A program made the translations under genes and the position numbers. Below are positions 50,646-60,776 of a stretch of 64,000 nucleotides of DNA, piece after piece. The DNA comes from JACCZX01 sp963710675. Lineage in GTDB: Bacteria; Pseudomonadota; Gammaproteobacteria; Burkholderiales; Burkholderiaceae_F. Under the pieces are notes generated by a model that saw only the letters and a list, made by a program, of their open reading frames with translations, searched no databases and was not told where the DNA came from. How positions within the stretch are numbered: the stretch's first letter is position 1; each line of letters opens with the position of its first letter. The stretch spans positions 1 through 64,000 of the forward strand of contig CAVQBE010000021.1 of the NCBI GenBank assembly GCA_963710675.1, in the 5' to 3' direction.

Positions 50646-51449
50646 TCAGTAGTAGTTACCGACCAGCGATGCGACTTCGATCAAAAGGATCACGACGAAA
50701 ATACGAACCAGACTCTGCAATTCAATGCTCGTTCGCAGGCGCGCGCGCGAGCGATCGTAAAGAACCGACGCGATGGGGATCAGTGCGACCGCCAGCCCAA
50801 AGAAGAAGACCTTGAGCGCGAAAATCATCGACACCGCCGGATTGAAGATCTGTCCAAACGTGCGCGTGTAGCCCGCGAAAGCCCCTGTCGTAAAACCGTA
50901 GACCGACACGTAAGCCAGCACCGCCGTCACCACACAGCTGACGCCAGCGAGCATCAGCGTTGAAAACATCGCGGACGCTACGCGCGGCAATACTTCGCGT
51001 TGCAACGGGTCGACGCCGTGCTGTGCATGCGCATCGTATAAGCCGCGTTCGCGCAAATCGGAAATCTCAGCCGCATTCGGAAGCGCGCACCGCAGTGCGG
51101 CGAACACCGCCGCAGTCAAGGGAATCAGCTCCAGGACCAGTACACGCACCACCATTTCCAGCGCATATTGGGACAGCCCGTAGCTCACCGCCGTTACGAC
51201 AACGATGCGGATGATCACCAGGCTGATCAGCGAAGACAGCACGATGAACCACAGCAGCATCGGTGCGGTGTCTTCATAGACGTGCCGCGCCAGCGCTGAT
51301 CGATTCGACCTTGAATAGCTCGATGGAGAAAGGGCCAGCACCAGGATCACCGCACCGAAGTGGACGATCCTCCACCACCCGGCAAACCAGGTCAGCGTCG
51401 CGCGCCCGGCGTCCGGCAGCGGCCCTGGTGACAAAGGTTGCGAGCTCAT
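50646..51449 (-). CDS. mlaE: MlaE-family ABC permease
   Basis: 267 residues from ATG 51449. Membrane helices include FGAVILVLALSP, LLWFIVLSSLISLVIIRIVV and FSTLMLAGVSCVVTAVLAYV. The MlaE signature around VLVLELIPLTAAVFAALRCA is clear. It forms the membrane channel of an Mla-type retrograde or anterograde phospholipid transporter. The usual MlaF ATPase gene is missing between this gene and mlaD (19-bp gap); the ATPase must come from elsewhere. Confidence 0.9.
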   Translation of the reverse strand: MSSQPLSPGPLPDAGRATLTWFAGWWRIVHFGAVILVLALSPSSYSRSNRSALARHVYEDTAPMLLWFIVLSSLISLVIIRIVVVTAVSYGLSQYALEMVVRVLVLELIPLTAAVFAALRCALPNAAEISDLRERGLYDAHAQHGVDPLQREVLPRVASAMFSTLMLAGVSCVVTAVLAYVSVYGFTTGAFAGYTRTFGQIFNPAVSMIFALKVFFFGLAVALIPIASVLYDRSRARLRTSIELQSLVRIFVVILLIEVASLVGNYY

Positions 51450-51591
51450 GCCGGGATGATAGGACGCCGGGCCCGCCAGCTCTCTATACGGCGAAGCCCA
51501 ACAGAAACAGCCGTTCAGGTAGTGCATCAGGTGAGCCTCGCACTCGCATAATGCACTCATCGCTTTTTTTCTTTATGGCCGCAAAAATCTG

Positions 51592-52153
51592 ATGGCACTT
51601 GGCGCGACGGTTTACAAGGCTGAGCTATCGATCGCTGACATCACTAGAGGTTATTACGCCGACCATTTTCTTTCGCTGGCGCGTCATCCATCGGAAACCG
51701 AAGAAAGACTGATGGTCCGGTTGTTTGCATTTGCGCTGCACGCAGATGAAGCGCTGAGGTTTGGCCGAGGGCTATCGAACGACGATGAACCCGACCTATG
51801 GCGGAAAGATGCAACGGGACGTCATCGATCTGTGGATCGACGTCGGGCTGCCGGATGAGCGGTCGATTCGAAAGGCCTGCGGCCGCGCAGGGCGTGTCGT
51901 CGTGCTTGCCTACGGCGCACGAAAGCTTGACATGTGGTGGCAGCAGAACGTCGATGCGCTCGCCCGGCACCGCAATCTCGAAGTGCTCACGCTGTCTGAC
52001 GCTGAATCAGCGCAGCTCGCAGAGCTGGCGGACAGATCGATGCAGCTGTCTTGTACCCTTCAGGACGGCAATGCCTGGATTGGCTCAGACCGCTCGGGCG
52101 TTACTGTCGAAATAAAACATTTGAAGCGCGCTAGCGAGGAAGGTGCCGCATAG
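51592..52153 (+). pseudogene. yaeQ: YaeQ family protein, one frameshift
   Basis: Read through one break it gives about 187 residues, the YaeQ length. The first part is diagnostic: ALGATVYKAELSIADITRGY, LARHPSETEERLMVRLFAFA and GRGLSNDDEPDLW. After a break near 51810 it continues VIDLWIDVGLPDERSIRKAC, MQLSCTLQDGNAWIG. The PD-(D/E)xK-like residues D-E-P-D and D-V-G are present on both sides. Function is unknown; it has been linked to RfaH-like anti-termination and to nuclease folds. Likely an indel error. Confidence 0.85.
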
Positions 52154-52156
52154 CGC

Positions 52157-52573
52157 CTATCGCGGCTCACTGTCCTCGTCATCGTCCGCCATCTCATCCT
52201 CGGCCGCAATGCGATCAAGTGCGTCCGCTGGAATCGGCGCACCCGAGCCAAGAAGACGATCCGGCGCAATATCGCTTCCCGGCTCCTCATCGATATCGCG
52301 GCCTGCGGCGGCTCGCTCTCCGGTACCGCCGGCATCCGTGTCGCTATCGAGGTTGGCGTCTCCAAGATCACGTCCGGCCCCGCCCGCGTGCGGCATGTCT
52401 TCGTTCGTTCCACGATCGAGCCCGATCACGTCGGCATCGATTTCGTACAGGCCCGGACCCTGAAGGTCGCTACCGCTGTCGGATGAATCGCTCGGGCCGA
52501 GCGCATCCGTTCCGTGGCCTTTATGCGTTACCGGCGGTGTCGATTCGTCTACGTCCAGGGTACTGGCGGGCAT
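52157..52573 (-). CDS. Acidic low-complexity small protein
   Basis: 138 residues from ATG 52573, with GGAGG 5 bp upstream. It is strongly acidic and Gly/Asp/Ser-rich, with segments STPPVTHKGHGTDALGPSDS and GDANLDSDTDAGGTGERAAA. I associate this pattern with a small conserved protein of Burkholderiales of unknown function. It is probably largely disordered. It is convergent with yaeQ and downstream of the protease gene. Confidence 0.75.
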   Translation of the reverse strand: MPASTLDVDESTPPVTHKGHGTDALGPSDSSDSGSDLQGPGLYEIDADVIGLDRGTNEDMPHAGGAGRDLGDANLDSDTDAGGTGERAAAGRDIDEEPGSDIAPDRLLGSGAPIPADALDRIAAEDEMADDDEDSEPR

Positions 52574-52630
52574 TGGATCCTCCATGTGGAATCCCACACT
52601 CAGCAAGTTGCGTGCGCTGCCTGCCTGCGT

Positions 52631-53621
52631 TCAGTGCTGGCGCTCTGACGGCCGAACGACGAGGTAGACCAACCGTGGGGACTTGACGTCGCGCAAAACC
52701 TTAAGGGCACAGTCACGATGAATGCGGCCCGCGTCCAGCGTCTGGTGAAGGCGGTCGACGGAATCGATCGCCACGCCGTCGATACCGACCAAGATGTCAC
52801 CCTCGAGGACACCGCCGATAGCGGCGGGACTTCCGGCTTCAATGGATTGCACGCGCACACCGGTCTTTTGCTCCAGATGGTGAAACAGCGTCACGCGTCG
52901 ATCCAGCGCAACGGTGGCACCGGCGACGCCGATATACCCGCGACGCACGCGACCATGTTGCAGCAGTTGCGGAATCACCCATTCGGCAATATCGATTGCC
53001 ACCGCGAAGCTGATCGATTGCGCGCCGCGGATGATCGCTGTGTTTACGCCGATCACTTCACCCCGGGAATTGAGCAACGGCCCGCCGGAATTGCCGGGAT
53101 TCAAAGCAGCGTCGGTTTGTATGACATCCGGAATCAGGCGTCCTGTGTTCGCACGCATACTGCGACCCAGCGCACTGACAATGCCCGCGGTGACCGTGTG
53201 CTCGAAACCCAGCGGGTTACCGATAGCAATTGCGATCTCTCCGCGCCGCACGTCGGCCGAGCGTCCAAGGACCGCGTGAGATAGTGAGCCGCGAGAGCGC
53301 GAATCGATGCGCAACAACGCAAGGTCGCTGTCGGGATCGTCACCCACCCACTCGGCATCGAACTCGCGTCCATCACCGAGAACGATCCGATAGTTGAGTT
53401 GCGGACGCCGCGCCGCTGGGCGGCTGTCCGGCTCGCGCAACATGCGAGTTAGTGAGAAGGTAACCATCGGGCGTGAACAGAAAGCCGGATCCTCCGCCAG
53501 AGGCATGCCTTGCGTTCGCATCGAACACACGCACCGCTGCGACAGCCGGCGCTACACGCTCGACGACACCTGAAACTGTCTGCGAATACGAGTCCAGCAG
53601 AAAACTGTCGTTGCCGCCCAT
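52631..53621 (-). pseudogene. HtrA/DegP-like serine protease, one frameshift
   Basis: About 330 residues in two frames. The first, from 53621, has VVERVAPAVAAVRVFD and the catalytic His in GYLLTNSHVA. After a break near 53445 the frame continues with RIVLGDGREFDAEWVGDDPD, catalytic Asp in DSDLALLRID and catalytic Ser in LNPGNSGGPL. A PDZ-like domain (RVQSIEAGSPAAIGGVLEGD) ends the protein. No signal peptide is evident, so it may act in the cytoplasm or lack its exported start. The frameshift may be a sequencing indel. Confidence 0.85.
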
Positions 53622-53766
53622 GTTGATCCTCCAGGGCGACAGATGCGGTTTGACCAGGGCGTTTGCAAGTCACGCATCGCCGCGTGACGGCCGTACCACG
53701 CACTCGGTCACAGCACCGTTGAAGGCGCGCCTACGAAGGCATGTGCACCCACCGGCGCAGACGGAT

Positions 53767-55167
53767 TTAAGCCTTCTTCGCGCGGGGTTTGATCAGACCG
53801 GTCAGATAACCAGCGAAGCGCGCGGGCTGCAGCAGCAGGCTGTATCCGAACGTATACACAACCAAGCCGCCGACATTGCGCCGGATTTTCAATCCATGCG
53901 CGTGGAACATCGAGCGCATCACGAAGAAGATCGCCATATTCATCAGCAGCGCGGCCGGCAGCAAGGTCACGGCAAACGGCCCCATCAGCAGATTGCTGCT
54001 GTATGCGATCGAGAGAATGACGCCCGGAACAAAGGCAAGCGTGAATGCCAGATCGGTCCACGGAAAGAGCAGGTGCCAGATGACGAAGAACATCGACTTG
54101 CGCTTGGCCAGTTCGGCGGGCATCTCGCGCAGCGCGCGCAGCGTTGTGCGTGCGTGCCGCAAGCGCTGCCGAAAAAACGAGCCTACGTCCGCCGGAACGA
54201 TTACGAAGCAGCATGCGTCTTCCGCAAAGCCAACACGCCAGCCACGCTGCAGCATGTCCCATGTCAGCAACACATCTTCGCCAACATCGGAGCGCCAGCC
54301 GCCGACTTCATTGACTGCCGCGCGATCGTAGATGGTGAATGCCGCCTCGGCGACCGTCGTGCCCTGGTAGCGGGACTGCATCCGCTTCATCGACGCCAGT
54401 CCGTGGAAGTAATCCCACTCCTGCGCGCGCGTCAGCCAGTTCTCGCGCGAGTTGCGAACCAGCACGCAGCCGGCGATCGCTCGCACATCCTTCTCGGCGG
54501 CGACGTAACGCTCGACCATGCTCCACAGCGCATCTCCGAACAGAATCGCATCCGCGTCGAGCGTGACGATCAGATCATGCTGCGCGGTTTCGAGCGCACG
54601 GTTAAGCGCGGCCGCTTTTCCACGGCCCTTGCTCTGGCGTAGCACCTTGATCCATCGGTAGCCCATGCCGCGCACGATGTGCGCCGTGTGATCTGTCGAC
54701 GCGTCATCGATCAAAATGACCTCGAAGGGTCCCGGATATTCCTGGCGCCGGATGCTCTCAATCGTCTCGGCGATCGACTGGCCCTGGCCGCGCACGTACA
54801 TCAGCACCGACAGCGCCGGATATTTGGCAAGCGCGCGGCGTGGCGGACGACGGTCCGTTAACAGACTGCAGACGACAAACATATTGATCACACTGGGTCC
54901 CAGTGCGAGGCTGCCAATGAAGAAAATCGCCGCAGCGAGCCCGACCGCGTTGGCCAGCGCATCGAACCAGAACGACGACGCCCACACCGTAAACGCGAAC
55001 CAAAGCACGGTGACTGCGGCGATCGCAATCAGCTGTAGCCGTTGTGACGGCTCGGCGTTTCGCAGCCGGGGCAAGTCAATCAGCGGCGCGCGCGGGCGCG
55101 CCTCGGCGGCGGGAGCTTTCGCCGCCCGCACTGACGTTTTGGAAGGGCGTGGCGCGGGGCTCGACAT
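53767..55167 (-). CDS. Processive family-2 glycosyltransferase
   Basis: 466 residues. Two N-terminal helices, then a GT2 domain: YPALSVLMYVRGQGQSIAET, VILIDDASTDHTAHIVRGMG (D-D), VTLDADAILFGDAL (D-x-D) and WRSDVGEDVLLTWDMLQRGW (E-D catalytic base), then QRLRHARTT in place of QxxRW. C-terminal helices complete the channel. Such enzymes polymerise polysaccharides such as poly-N-acetylglucosamine or cellulose-like glucans across the inner membrane. The product is unknown and no accessory genes are adjacent. Confidence 0.88.
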   Translation of the reverse strand: MSSPAPRPSKTSVRAAKAPAAEARPRAPLIDLPRLRNAEPSQRLQLIAIAAVTVLWFAFTVWASSFWFDALANAVGLAAAIFFIGSLALGPSVINMFVVCSLLTDRRPPRRALAKYPALSVLMYVRGQGQSIAETIESIRRQEYPGPFEVILIDDASTDHTAHIVRGMGYRWIKVLRQSKGRGKAAALNRALETAQHDLIVTLDADAILFGDALWSMVERYVAAEKDVRAIAGCVLVRNSRENWLTRAQEWDYFHGLASMKRMQSRYQGTTVAEAAFTIYDRAAVNEVGGWRSDVGEDVLLTWDMLQRGWRVGFAEDACCFVIVPADVGSFFRQRLRHARTTLRALREMPAELAKRKSMFFVIWHLLFPWTDLAFTLAFVPGVILSIAYSSNLLMGPFAVTLLPAALLMNMAIFFVMRSMFHAHGLKIRRNVGGLVVYTFGYSLLLQPARFAGYLTGLIKPRAKKA

Positions 55168-55599
55168 TCCGCTTTCTACCGTTACCTAACGTCGCGCACG
55201 GCTCGAAAAGCGGCGGGGAATATGTGGACTACGGGCGTTGAGTGGCCCAGACAACCGACGCGGCAGCCGAATGGCGTAGCTCGCGACGGCTGACGTGACC
55301 AACAACTACATCAAAAGCACTTTGATGTCCGGAAATCCCATCAACTTTAGAAGATAGTAGTTGGCCGCTGCCTTGGACATATTTCCCCCAACGCGTCGAG
55401 CTCGCACACTAGGCGCCGTGAAGCCGCACCGCGACTGGATTAGCGACGGGCGACGAGTGATAACGATCCGAACAGGATAGGCGCCGACGAACAGCACAGG
55501 AAAACTATTCACCCGACCCCTGACCTTGCACTGTTCTTGCGGCGATTGCACGAGCCAGACGCCCGCCGCGCACACCTTGGGTTTTCTATATCCGGATTC
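55168..55599. other. Intergenic region, nothing firmly recognised
   Basis: 432 bp between the glycosyltransferase and dehydrogenase genes. The only notable frame encodes a 24-residue minus-strand peptide (MSKAAANYYLLKLMGFPDIK...) ending near 55306, without a clear ribosome binding site. It may be a fragment of a lost gene. Confidence 0.45.
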
Positions 55600-56550
55600 T
55601 CAGAACCAGCTGGATTTGTCGACGACGTTTCGCAGTGGCTGCCCGGCCATGAAGCGGCGACAGTTGTCGGAAATAATGTCGTACCGACGCTCGTCAAGAT
55701 ACGGTCCGTAGCCGGCCGTGTGCGGCGTGATCAACACACCTGGGAGCATCCACAGAGGATGATCGGCGGGCAACGGCTCCTGCTCGAAGACATCGAGTGC
55801 AGCACCGGCGATATCGCCCGCCTGCAGCGCAGCGACCAGATCGTCGAGACGCGTCGTCATGCCGCGTCCAATATTGATGAAGAATGCACTGCGCTTCATC
55901 AGCAAAAACCTGGCGCGATTCATCAAGCCTTCAGTTGCCGGTGTATGCGGAATTGTCAGCACAACGAAATCCGCGCGTGGCAGCAGTGAGTCGAGCGCGG
56001 CCGGTTGATGCAGTTCCGCGACGCCGGGCGGCGCGTCGCCGCGTCGCGCGTCAACTCCGATGACGTGCATTCCAAAGGCGGCGGCGAGCCGCGCAGTTTC
56101 CGCGCCGATACCCCCCACTCCGACGATCAGCATCGTGGCCTCGGGCAGATGGACAACGCCGGTGTCGTGCGGCGCCGGACGCCACTCGCGCTTCAGTTGT
56201 TGAGGCAGATACCGGTGCAGCCCCCGCGCGAACGCGAGAACGTACGCCATGATGTGCGCACCGATATGGTCGTTAAAAATCTCGCGGAAATTCGTCACGA
56301 CCGCCGGGTGCGCGATCAGCTCCGGGTAGTACCAGCCGGCCGGTGGCGCCGCCTGCGGTGCCTGAATCCAACGCAGGTTTGAAGCCGAGCGCAACAGAGC
56401 CGGCGGCACCGTGCCGAACGCCGCATTCGCCCTCCCGATGGCTGCCGCGGCTTCGCTTTCATTCTCTGCAACGAGGATCGATAGCTCGGGTTGCGCGGCT
56501 GCCAGGCGCTTTGCCCATTCGCGCGTCGTTGCCGTCTGCGGCGGCAGCAT
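55600..56550 (-). CDS. D-2-hydroxyacid dehydrogenase
   Basis: 316 residues. Rossmann motif MLIVGVGGIGAETARLAAAF; substrate-binding VLTIPHTPATEGLMN; Arg in NIGRGMTTRLDDL; and the catalytic His in ITPHTAGYGP with Glu in DVFEQEPL. It oxidises or reduces 2-keto/2-hydroxy acids with NAD(P). The C-terminal part (DIISDNCRRFMAGQPLRNVV) is complete. The exact substrate (glyoxylate, hydroxypyruvate or other) is not fixed by sequence. Confidence 0.93.
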   Translation of the reverse strand: MLPPQTATTREWAKRLAAAQPELSILVAENESEAAAAIGRANAAFGTVPPALLRSASNLRWIQAPQAAPPAGWYYPELIAHPAVVTNFREIFNDHIGAHIMAYVLAFARGLHRYLPQQLKREWRPAPHDTGVVHLPEATMLIVGVGGIGAETARLAAAFGMHVIGVDARRGDAPPGVAELHQPAALDSLLPRADFVVLTIPHTPATEGLMNRARFLLMKRSAFFINIGRGMTTRLDDLVAALQAGDIAGAALDVFEQEPLPADHPLWMLPGVLITPHTAGYGPYLDERRYDIISDNCRRFMAGQPLRNVVDKSSWF

Positions 56551-56672
56551 CAGAAGTGTTGTCGTTCACTTTGGTAATCCTCTAGTGCCGCGAACTATGA
56601 TCGTAAGCTCCGGGCGGTTTGCTCGATCTACTAGGCGAAAGTGAGAATGACTATGTTCTGTGGTGCCAGCGC

Positions 56673-57136
56673 ATGCTGACCGTAATCCTCGCGAGTCTCG
56701 TCCTCATCGCACTGACAACTCTGATTCACTACGAAGTTCTACGCGGTCTGCATGTCGGACTTCCGCGACTTCGCATTCCCGTTCGTACCAAGCTGTTGGT
56801 AGTGATGTTCGTAGCGTTCGTTGCGCACGCTGTTGAGATTGGGCTGTATGCGGCGTCGCCACGTTCGCGTTGATCCATTTCCGAGACGTCGGCGACCTGA
56901 GCGGTGAGCACACCACGACTTTCCTCGACTGCCTTTACTTTTCAGCGGAAACCTACACGTCACTGGGCCTGGGCGACATCGCGCCACTGGGCGCGGTGCG
57001 GCTCCTGGCGGGGGTCGAAGCGCTGAACGGCTTGCTGATGATCGCGTGGACCGCATCGTTCACGTACCTCTCGATGGAGAAGTTTTGGTCCCCGCACGCG
57101 CGAGAGCAGCGTAAAGATGAACGGGCAAGTAGGTGA
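56673..57136 (+). pseudogene. Small two-helix ion channel, one frameshift
   Basis: About 154 residues in two frames joined near 56857. The first helix pair starts MLTVILASLVLIALTTLIHY. After the break comes a pore region, YFSAETYTSLGLGDIAPLGA, with S-L-G-L-G-D in place of the T-V-G-Y-G-D potassium filter, and a second helix (GLLMIAWTASFTYLSM). It belongs to the ion_trans_2/KefA-type channel group; ion selectivity is uncertain. The break may be a sequencing indel. Confidence 0.75.
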
Positions 57137-57158
57137 TGCCTGCAGAGCTGCGTCGCGC

Positions 57159-58959
57159 TCAACGAGTTCCATTGCGCGGGCGCTGCGCCAAGGTCAGATT
57201 TTCCTTGGCAACCCAGTCGCGCACCTGCGTCGCAAGCACGCTCATCGGTAACGGCCCATCGATCAGCAACACGCGATGAAACTTCTTGACGTCGAACCTT
57301 GACCCCAGCGCTCTTTCGGCCTCGCGCCGAAGCTTGCTGATTTCCAATTGCCCGATCTTGTACCCGAGTGCCTGGCCGGGACTGACGATGTAGCGCTCGA
57401 CTTCGGCAACCACATCGCTTTCCGCCATCGACGAATTGGCGAGCATGTAATCGATCGCCTGCTGGCGCGTCCATCCTTTGTTGTGCAGACCGGTGTCGAC
57501 AACCAGCCGCATTGCACGCAACTGCTCATCGGACAAGCGCCCGTACCACTGATACGGATCGGTGAAGAGGCCCAGCTCCTTGCCGATGCTTTCGGCGTAA
57601 AGCGCCCAGCCTTCCGAGTAAGCGACATAGAACGTGCCGAACCGACGGAACTTCGGCAGCGACTCGACTTCCTGCGCAATCGAGTTCTGAAAATGGTGAC
57701 CTGGCGACGCCTCGTGCAGCGACAGCGTCTCCATTCCGAAGATCGGCTGGGCTTTCAGGTTGAACGTGTTGATGTAGAAGATGCCGGGACGCGAGCCGTC
57801 AGCCGAAGAATCAACGTACGAGGCGCCGGCCGCACTTGCCGCGCGGAACGCTTCGACCTCGCGCACTTCGTAGTCGGCTTTTGGCGAGATATCAAAAAGC
57901 CGCGGCAGCAGCGGCGTTGATTTTCTTCTGCAACTCCCGATAGCCGTTAACCAGATCCTCGGGCCTTGAGTGGTAGTAGCGTGGGTCATTTTTCAAGTGC
58001 GCGAAAAACGCCTGCAGGTCGCCTTCGAACTTCACTTCGCGCCGAACTTGATCCATCTCGTTGAGGATGCGCTGCACTTCACGCCGACCCAGCGCGTGGA
58101 TCGCGTCGGGCGACATCGCGGTGGTCGTGCTGCGCTTCACACGGTACGCATACCAGGCCTTGCCGTTCGGCAGTGCCGACCACGCGGTTGTCTTGCGCGC
58201 CTTCGGAATGTACTCGTCGCGCAGGAAGTCATGCATGCGCTGGTAAGCGGGTCCCACCTGGTCACTGATCAGCGTGCGAAGCGCGGCGGTGATGCGCTGA
58301 CGTTCGGTAATCGGAACCGCATCGGGAAAGTTCTTGATCGGGCCCCAGAACACGCTCTGCTCGGGATCGGTGACCGCCAGCGCAGCAAGCTGTGGCAGTA
58401 CCTTTTCCATCACCGCGGTCGGCTGTGTCACGCCGTTTGCGAGCCCGACGCGCATGTTGCCGATCATGCCGTCCAGGATCGGCACCGCGTCGCGCAGCCG
58501 CTTGTGCCAGTCGTCATAGTCCTTCGTCGTGCGAAATGGCTGAATCGATCCGCCCGAGCCCATCTGCGCCAGAAAGCTGGGCAAGCCACCGAGTTGGTCG
58601 ACCGGCTGCATCCAGTCCGGGAAGCGCAGCCCTTCCAGCGACTCCTCGAGCTCGAGCTTCAGGATGTCGTAGGACAAGCGATCCTGCCCAGCCAGCGCGG
58701 TGCGATTGAAGCCCTTGAGCTCTCTCAGCTGTCGCTCAATAACGCGCCGGTTGTCTGCCCGCCACGCAGCCGTGGTGAAGTCGACAATGCGGTCGTTGTA
58801 TCGAGGGTCTCCGATCGACGTTGCCAATAGCGGCCGGCGCACCAGCGTCTCTTCCCACACCGCATCCAACCATGCGTTGAACCGCTCGGACTCACGCGGC
58901 TTCGCGACCGCGGTCGTCGCGGCAAGTGTGATCAAGACAATGGCAAGCAGCCGACGCAT
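57159..58959 (-). pseudogene. DUF885 family protein, one frameshift
   Basis: About 600 residues, the normal DUF885 length. A signal peptide (LAIVLITLAATTAVA) opens it. N-terminal segment RYNDRIVDFTTAAWRADNRR; the zinc-peptidase-like region has LSLHEASPGHHFQNSIAQEV and SEGWALYAESIGKELG. The frame breaks near 57905 (after LQKKINAAA), close to a GC repeat, and resumes with FDISPKADYEVREVEAF. The HExxxHH-like motif HEASPGHHF is the proposed metal site. It is probably a periplasmic peptidase or esterase. Confidence 0.85.
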
Positions 58960-59106
58960 TACGGTGAATCCTATGGGCTTGATGTCTCTTCGCATGCTAT
59001 CGCAGCGCTCGCGCTGATTGCCATCATCAAGCTGGACAACTGACTGAAACAGCACTTAAGGTTCGACAACAATTAGGACCACAACCAAGCATCCCAGGAG
59101 ACAAGA

Positions 59107-60156
59107 ATGGAAGACAACAAGATCGATTCCTGGCGCGATTTCCTGAAGCCATCTGCGGGTACCGAGTTGGCTGCGCTCGGAGGCGTGACTGACGCGCAAT
59201 CATTCGATTTCACGCCGAGTCAGCGGTACCCTGATCCGTCGGTTCAAATTCTCGACCCGAGCTTCGGCAAATACCGCATCTACAGCAGCAGCGTCGAGCA
59301 GTTGGGTACCGGGATGCGCTGGGCAGAAGGTCCGGTGTGGTTTGGCGACGGCCGTTACCTGCTCGTCAGCGACATCCCGAACAATCGCATCATGCGTTAC
59401 GACGAAGCCACTGGCGCCTTCGGTGTGTTTCGCCAGCCCTCAAACCATTCGAATGGCATGACGCGCGACCGCCAGGGGCGGTTGCTGGTCTGCGAACATC
59501 TGACGCGCAGAGTGACGCGCACCGAATACGACGGCACGATCACCGTGCTGGCGGACAAGTTCGATGGCAAGCGGCTGAACTCGCCGAACGACATCGTTTG
59601 CAAGTCCGACGGCTCGATTTGGTTTACCGACCCACCGTTCGGCATCAGCGGTAGCTGGGAAGGCGACAAGGCAACGCCCGAATTGCCTCACTCCGTGTAT
59701 CGCATTGCGCCCGACGGCAAGCTCGGACTCGTCACCGCCGAGCTGAGCGGACCAAATGGGCTCGCGTTCTCGCCAGACGAGAAGAAGCTTTATGTCGTTG
59801 AGAGTCGCGCGCAGCCAAATCGCCTGATCTGGAGCTACGACGTCGGTGCAAATGGAGCGGTATCGAACAAGATCAAAGTGGTGGACGCCAACGGTCCCGG
59901 CGCGCTCGACGGCATCAAGGTCGACATGGATGGCAACCTGTGGTGCGGTTGGGGTTGGAGCGGCGCCCCGGGGGCGACGTCAGCGGACCTGGATGGTGTG
60001 ATGGTGTTCAATCCGCAGGGCAACGCGATCGGATTTATCCGTTTGCCCGAGCGCTGCGCGAATCTCGCCTTTGGTGGCGCGAAGAAAAATCGCCTGTACA
60101 TGGCGAGCAGCCATTCGCTGTACGCACTTTACGTCGAAGCGCACGGTGCCGCCTGA
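59107..60156 (+). CDS. SMP-30/gluconolactonase-like protein
   Basis: 349 residues. Six-bladed beta-propeller signatures: MRWAEGPVWFGDGRYLLVSD (metal Glu), RLNSPNDIVCKSDGSIWFTD (Asn/Asp), LSGPNGLAFSPDEKKLYVVE, and ALDGIKVDMDGNLWCGWGWS. A GGAG lies just before the ATG. The enzyme likely hydrolyses a sugar or other lactone with Ca or Zn. There is no clear signal peptide. Confidence 0.92.
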   Translation: MEDNKIDSWRDFLKPSAGTELAALGGVTDAQSFDFTPSQRYPDPSVQILDPSFGKYRIYSSSVEQLGTGMRWAEGPVWFGDGRYLLVSDIPNNRIMRYDEATGAFGVFRQPSNHSNGMTRDRQGRLLVCEHLTRRVTRTEYDGTITVLADKFDGKRLNSPNDIVCKSDGSIWFTDPPFGISGSWEGDKATPELPHSVYRIAPDGKLGLVTAELSGPNGLAFSPDEKKLYVVESRAQPNRLIWSYDVGANGAVSNKIKVVDANGPGALDGIKVDMDGNLWCGWGWSGAPGATSADLDGVMVFNPQGNAIGFIRLPERCANLAFGGAKKNRLYMASSHSLYALYVEAHGAA

Positions 60157-60226
60157 TCAGGTAAGCGCAGCGCGTTCGGTGGCCATACAAGCTCGTTGAC
60201 GACTGCAGCCCGTTTACCATCGCCCA

Positions 60227-60749
60227 ATGGACGGTCAAACGTGGGCGGCTTGGGTGCAGGCTGTGGGATCAGTCGTCGCCATCGTTGCAGCTTTGCTCAT
60301 TTCCTATTCGCTGCACAGGTCCACGCTCAAAGCCCTGCAGAGCACAACGCCGCGATGCGAACGTCAACAAGCTGGCCGTGTTGTTCGCACTCGCGGAAAA
60401 GGCGCGCACTCTGATCGAAAAGGCGAATACCGGAGTACAGGACGGGTTTGCGGGTTTCGGTTCGCGCGAGCGCGAATTCGATTCGAACGATCTTCGCGGT
60501 CTGCACGAAGCATTTGCCAATGTCGTCCTGCACGAGCTCCCGACCGCAAATACGGTCTTCGCTGTGCTGCGCTTGAAAGAAGTTACACGGCAGATGCCTG
60601 TTTTGATGCAACAGGCGGCCGATGACCGTGCCGAGTACGGTGGGGTCAGCCCGATTACCTGCGTCGACTCGGAAGATCTCAGGCAGGCGACCAATTGGGC
60701 GTACATGAAGCTGCGCGAGGAATGTGCAGCTGCCGAGCAATTCTTATAG
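60227..60749 (+). pseudogene. Membrane-anchored hypothetical protein, one frameshift
   Basis: About 174 residues in two frames. The first has an N-terminal helix (WAAWVQAVGSVVAIVAALLI); the second, after about 60350, is a helical cytoplasmic domain with NKLAVLFALAEKARTLIEKA and LREECAAAEQFL at the end. The layout (one helix, then a coil) is seen in a widespread family of small inner-membrane proteins of unknown role. Confidence 0.6.
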
Positions 60750-60776
60750 CTTCGCGCGCGTGACGAGCGGCCACAA

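Noticed and set aside
55306..55575. 89-residue minus-strand frame in the 55.2-55.6 kb gap
   Set aside because: Composition and codon pattern look random and there is no ribosome binding site; only its last 24 residues are at all protein-like.
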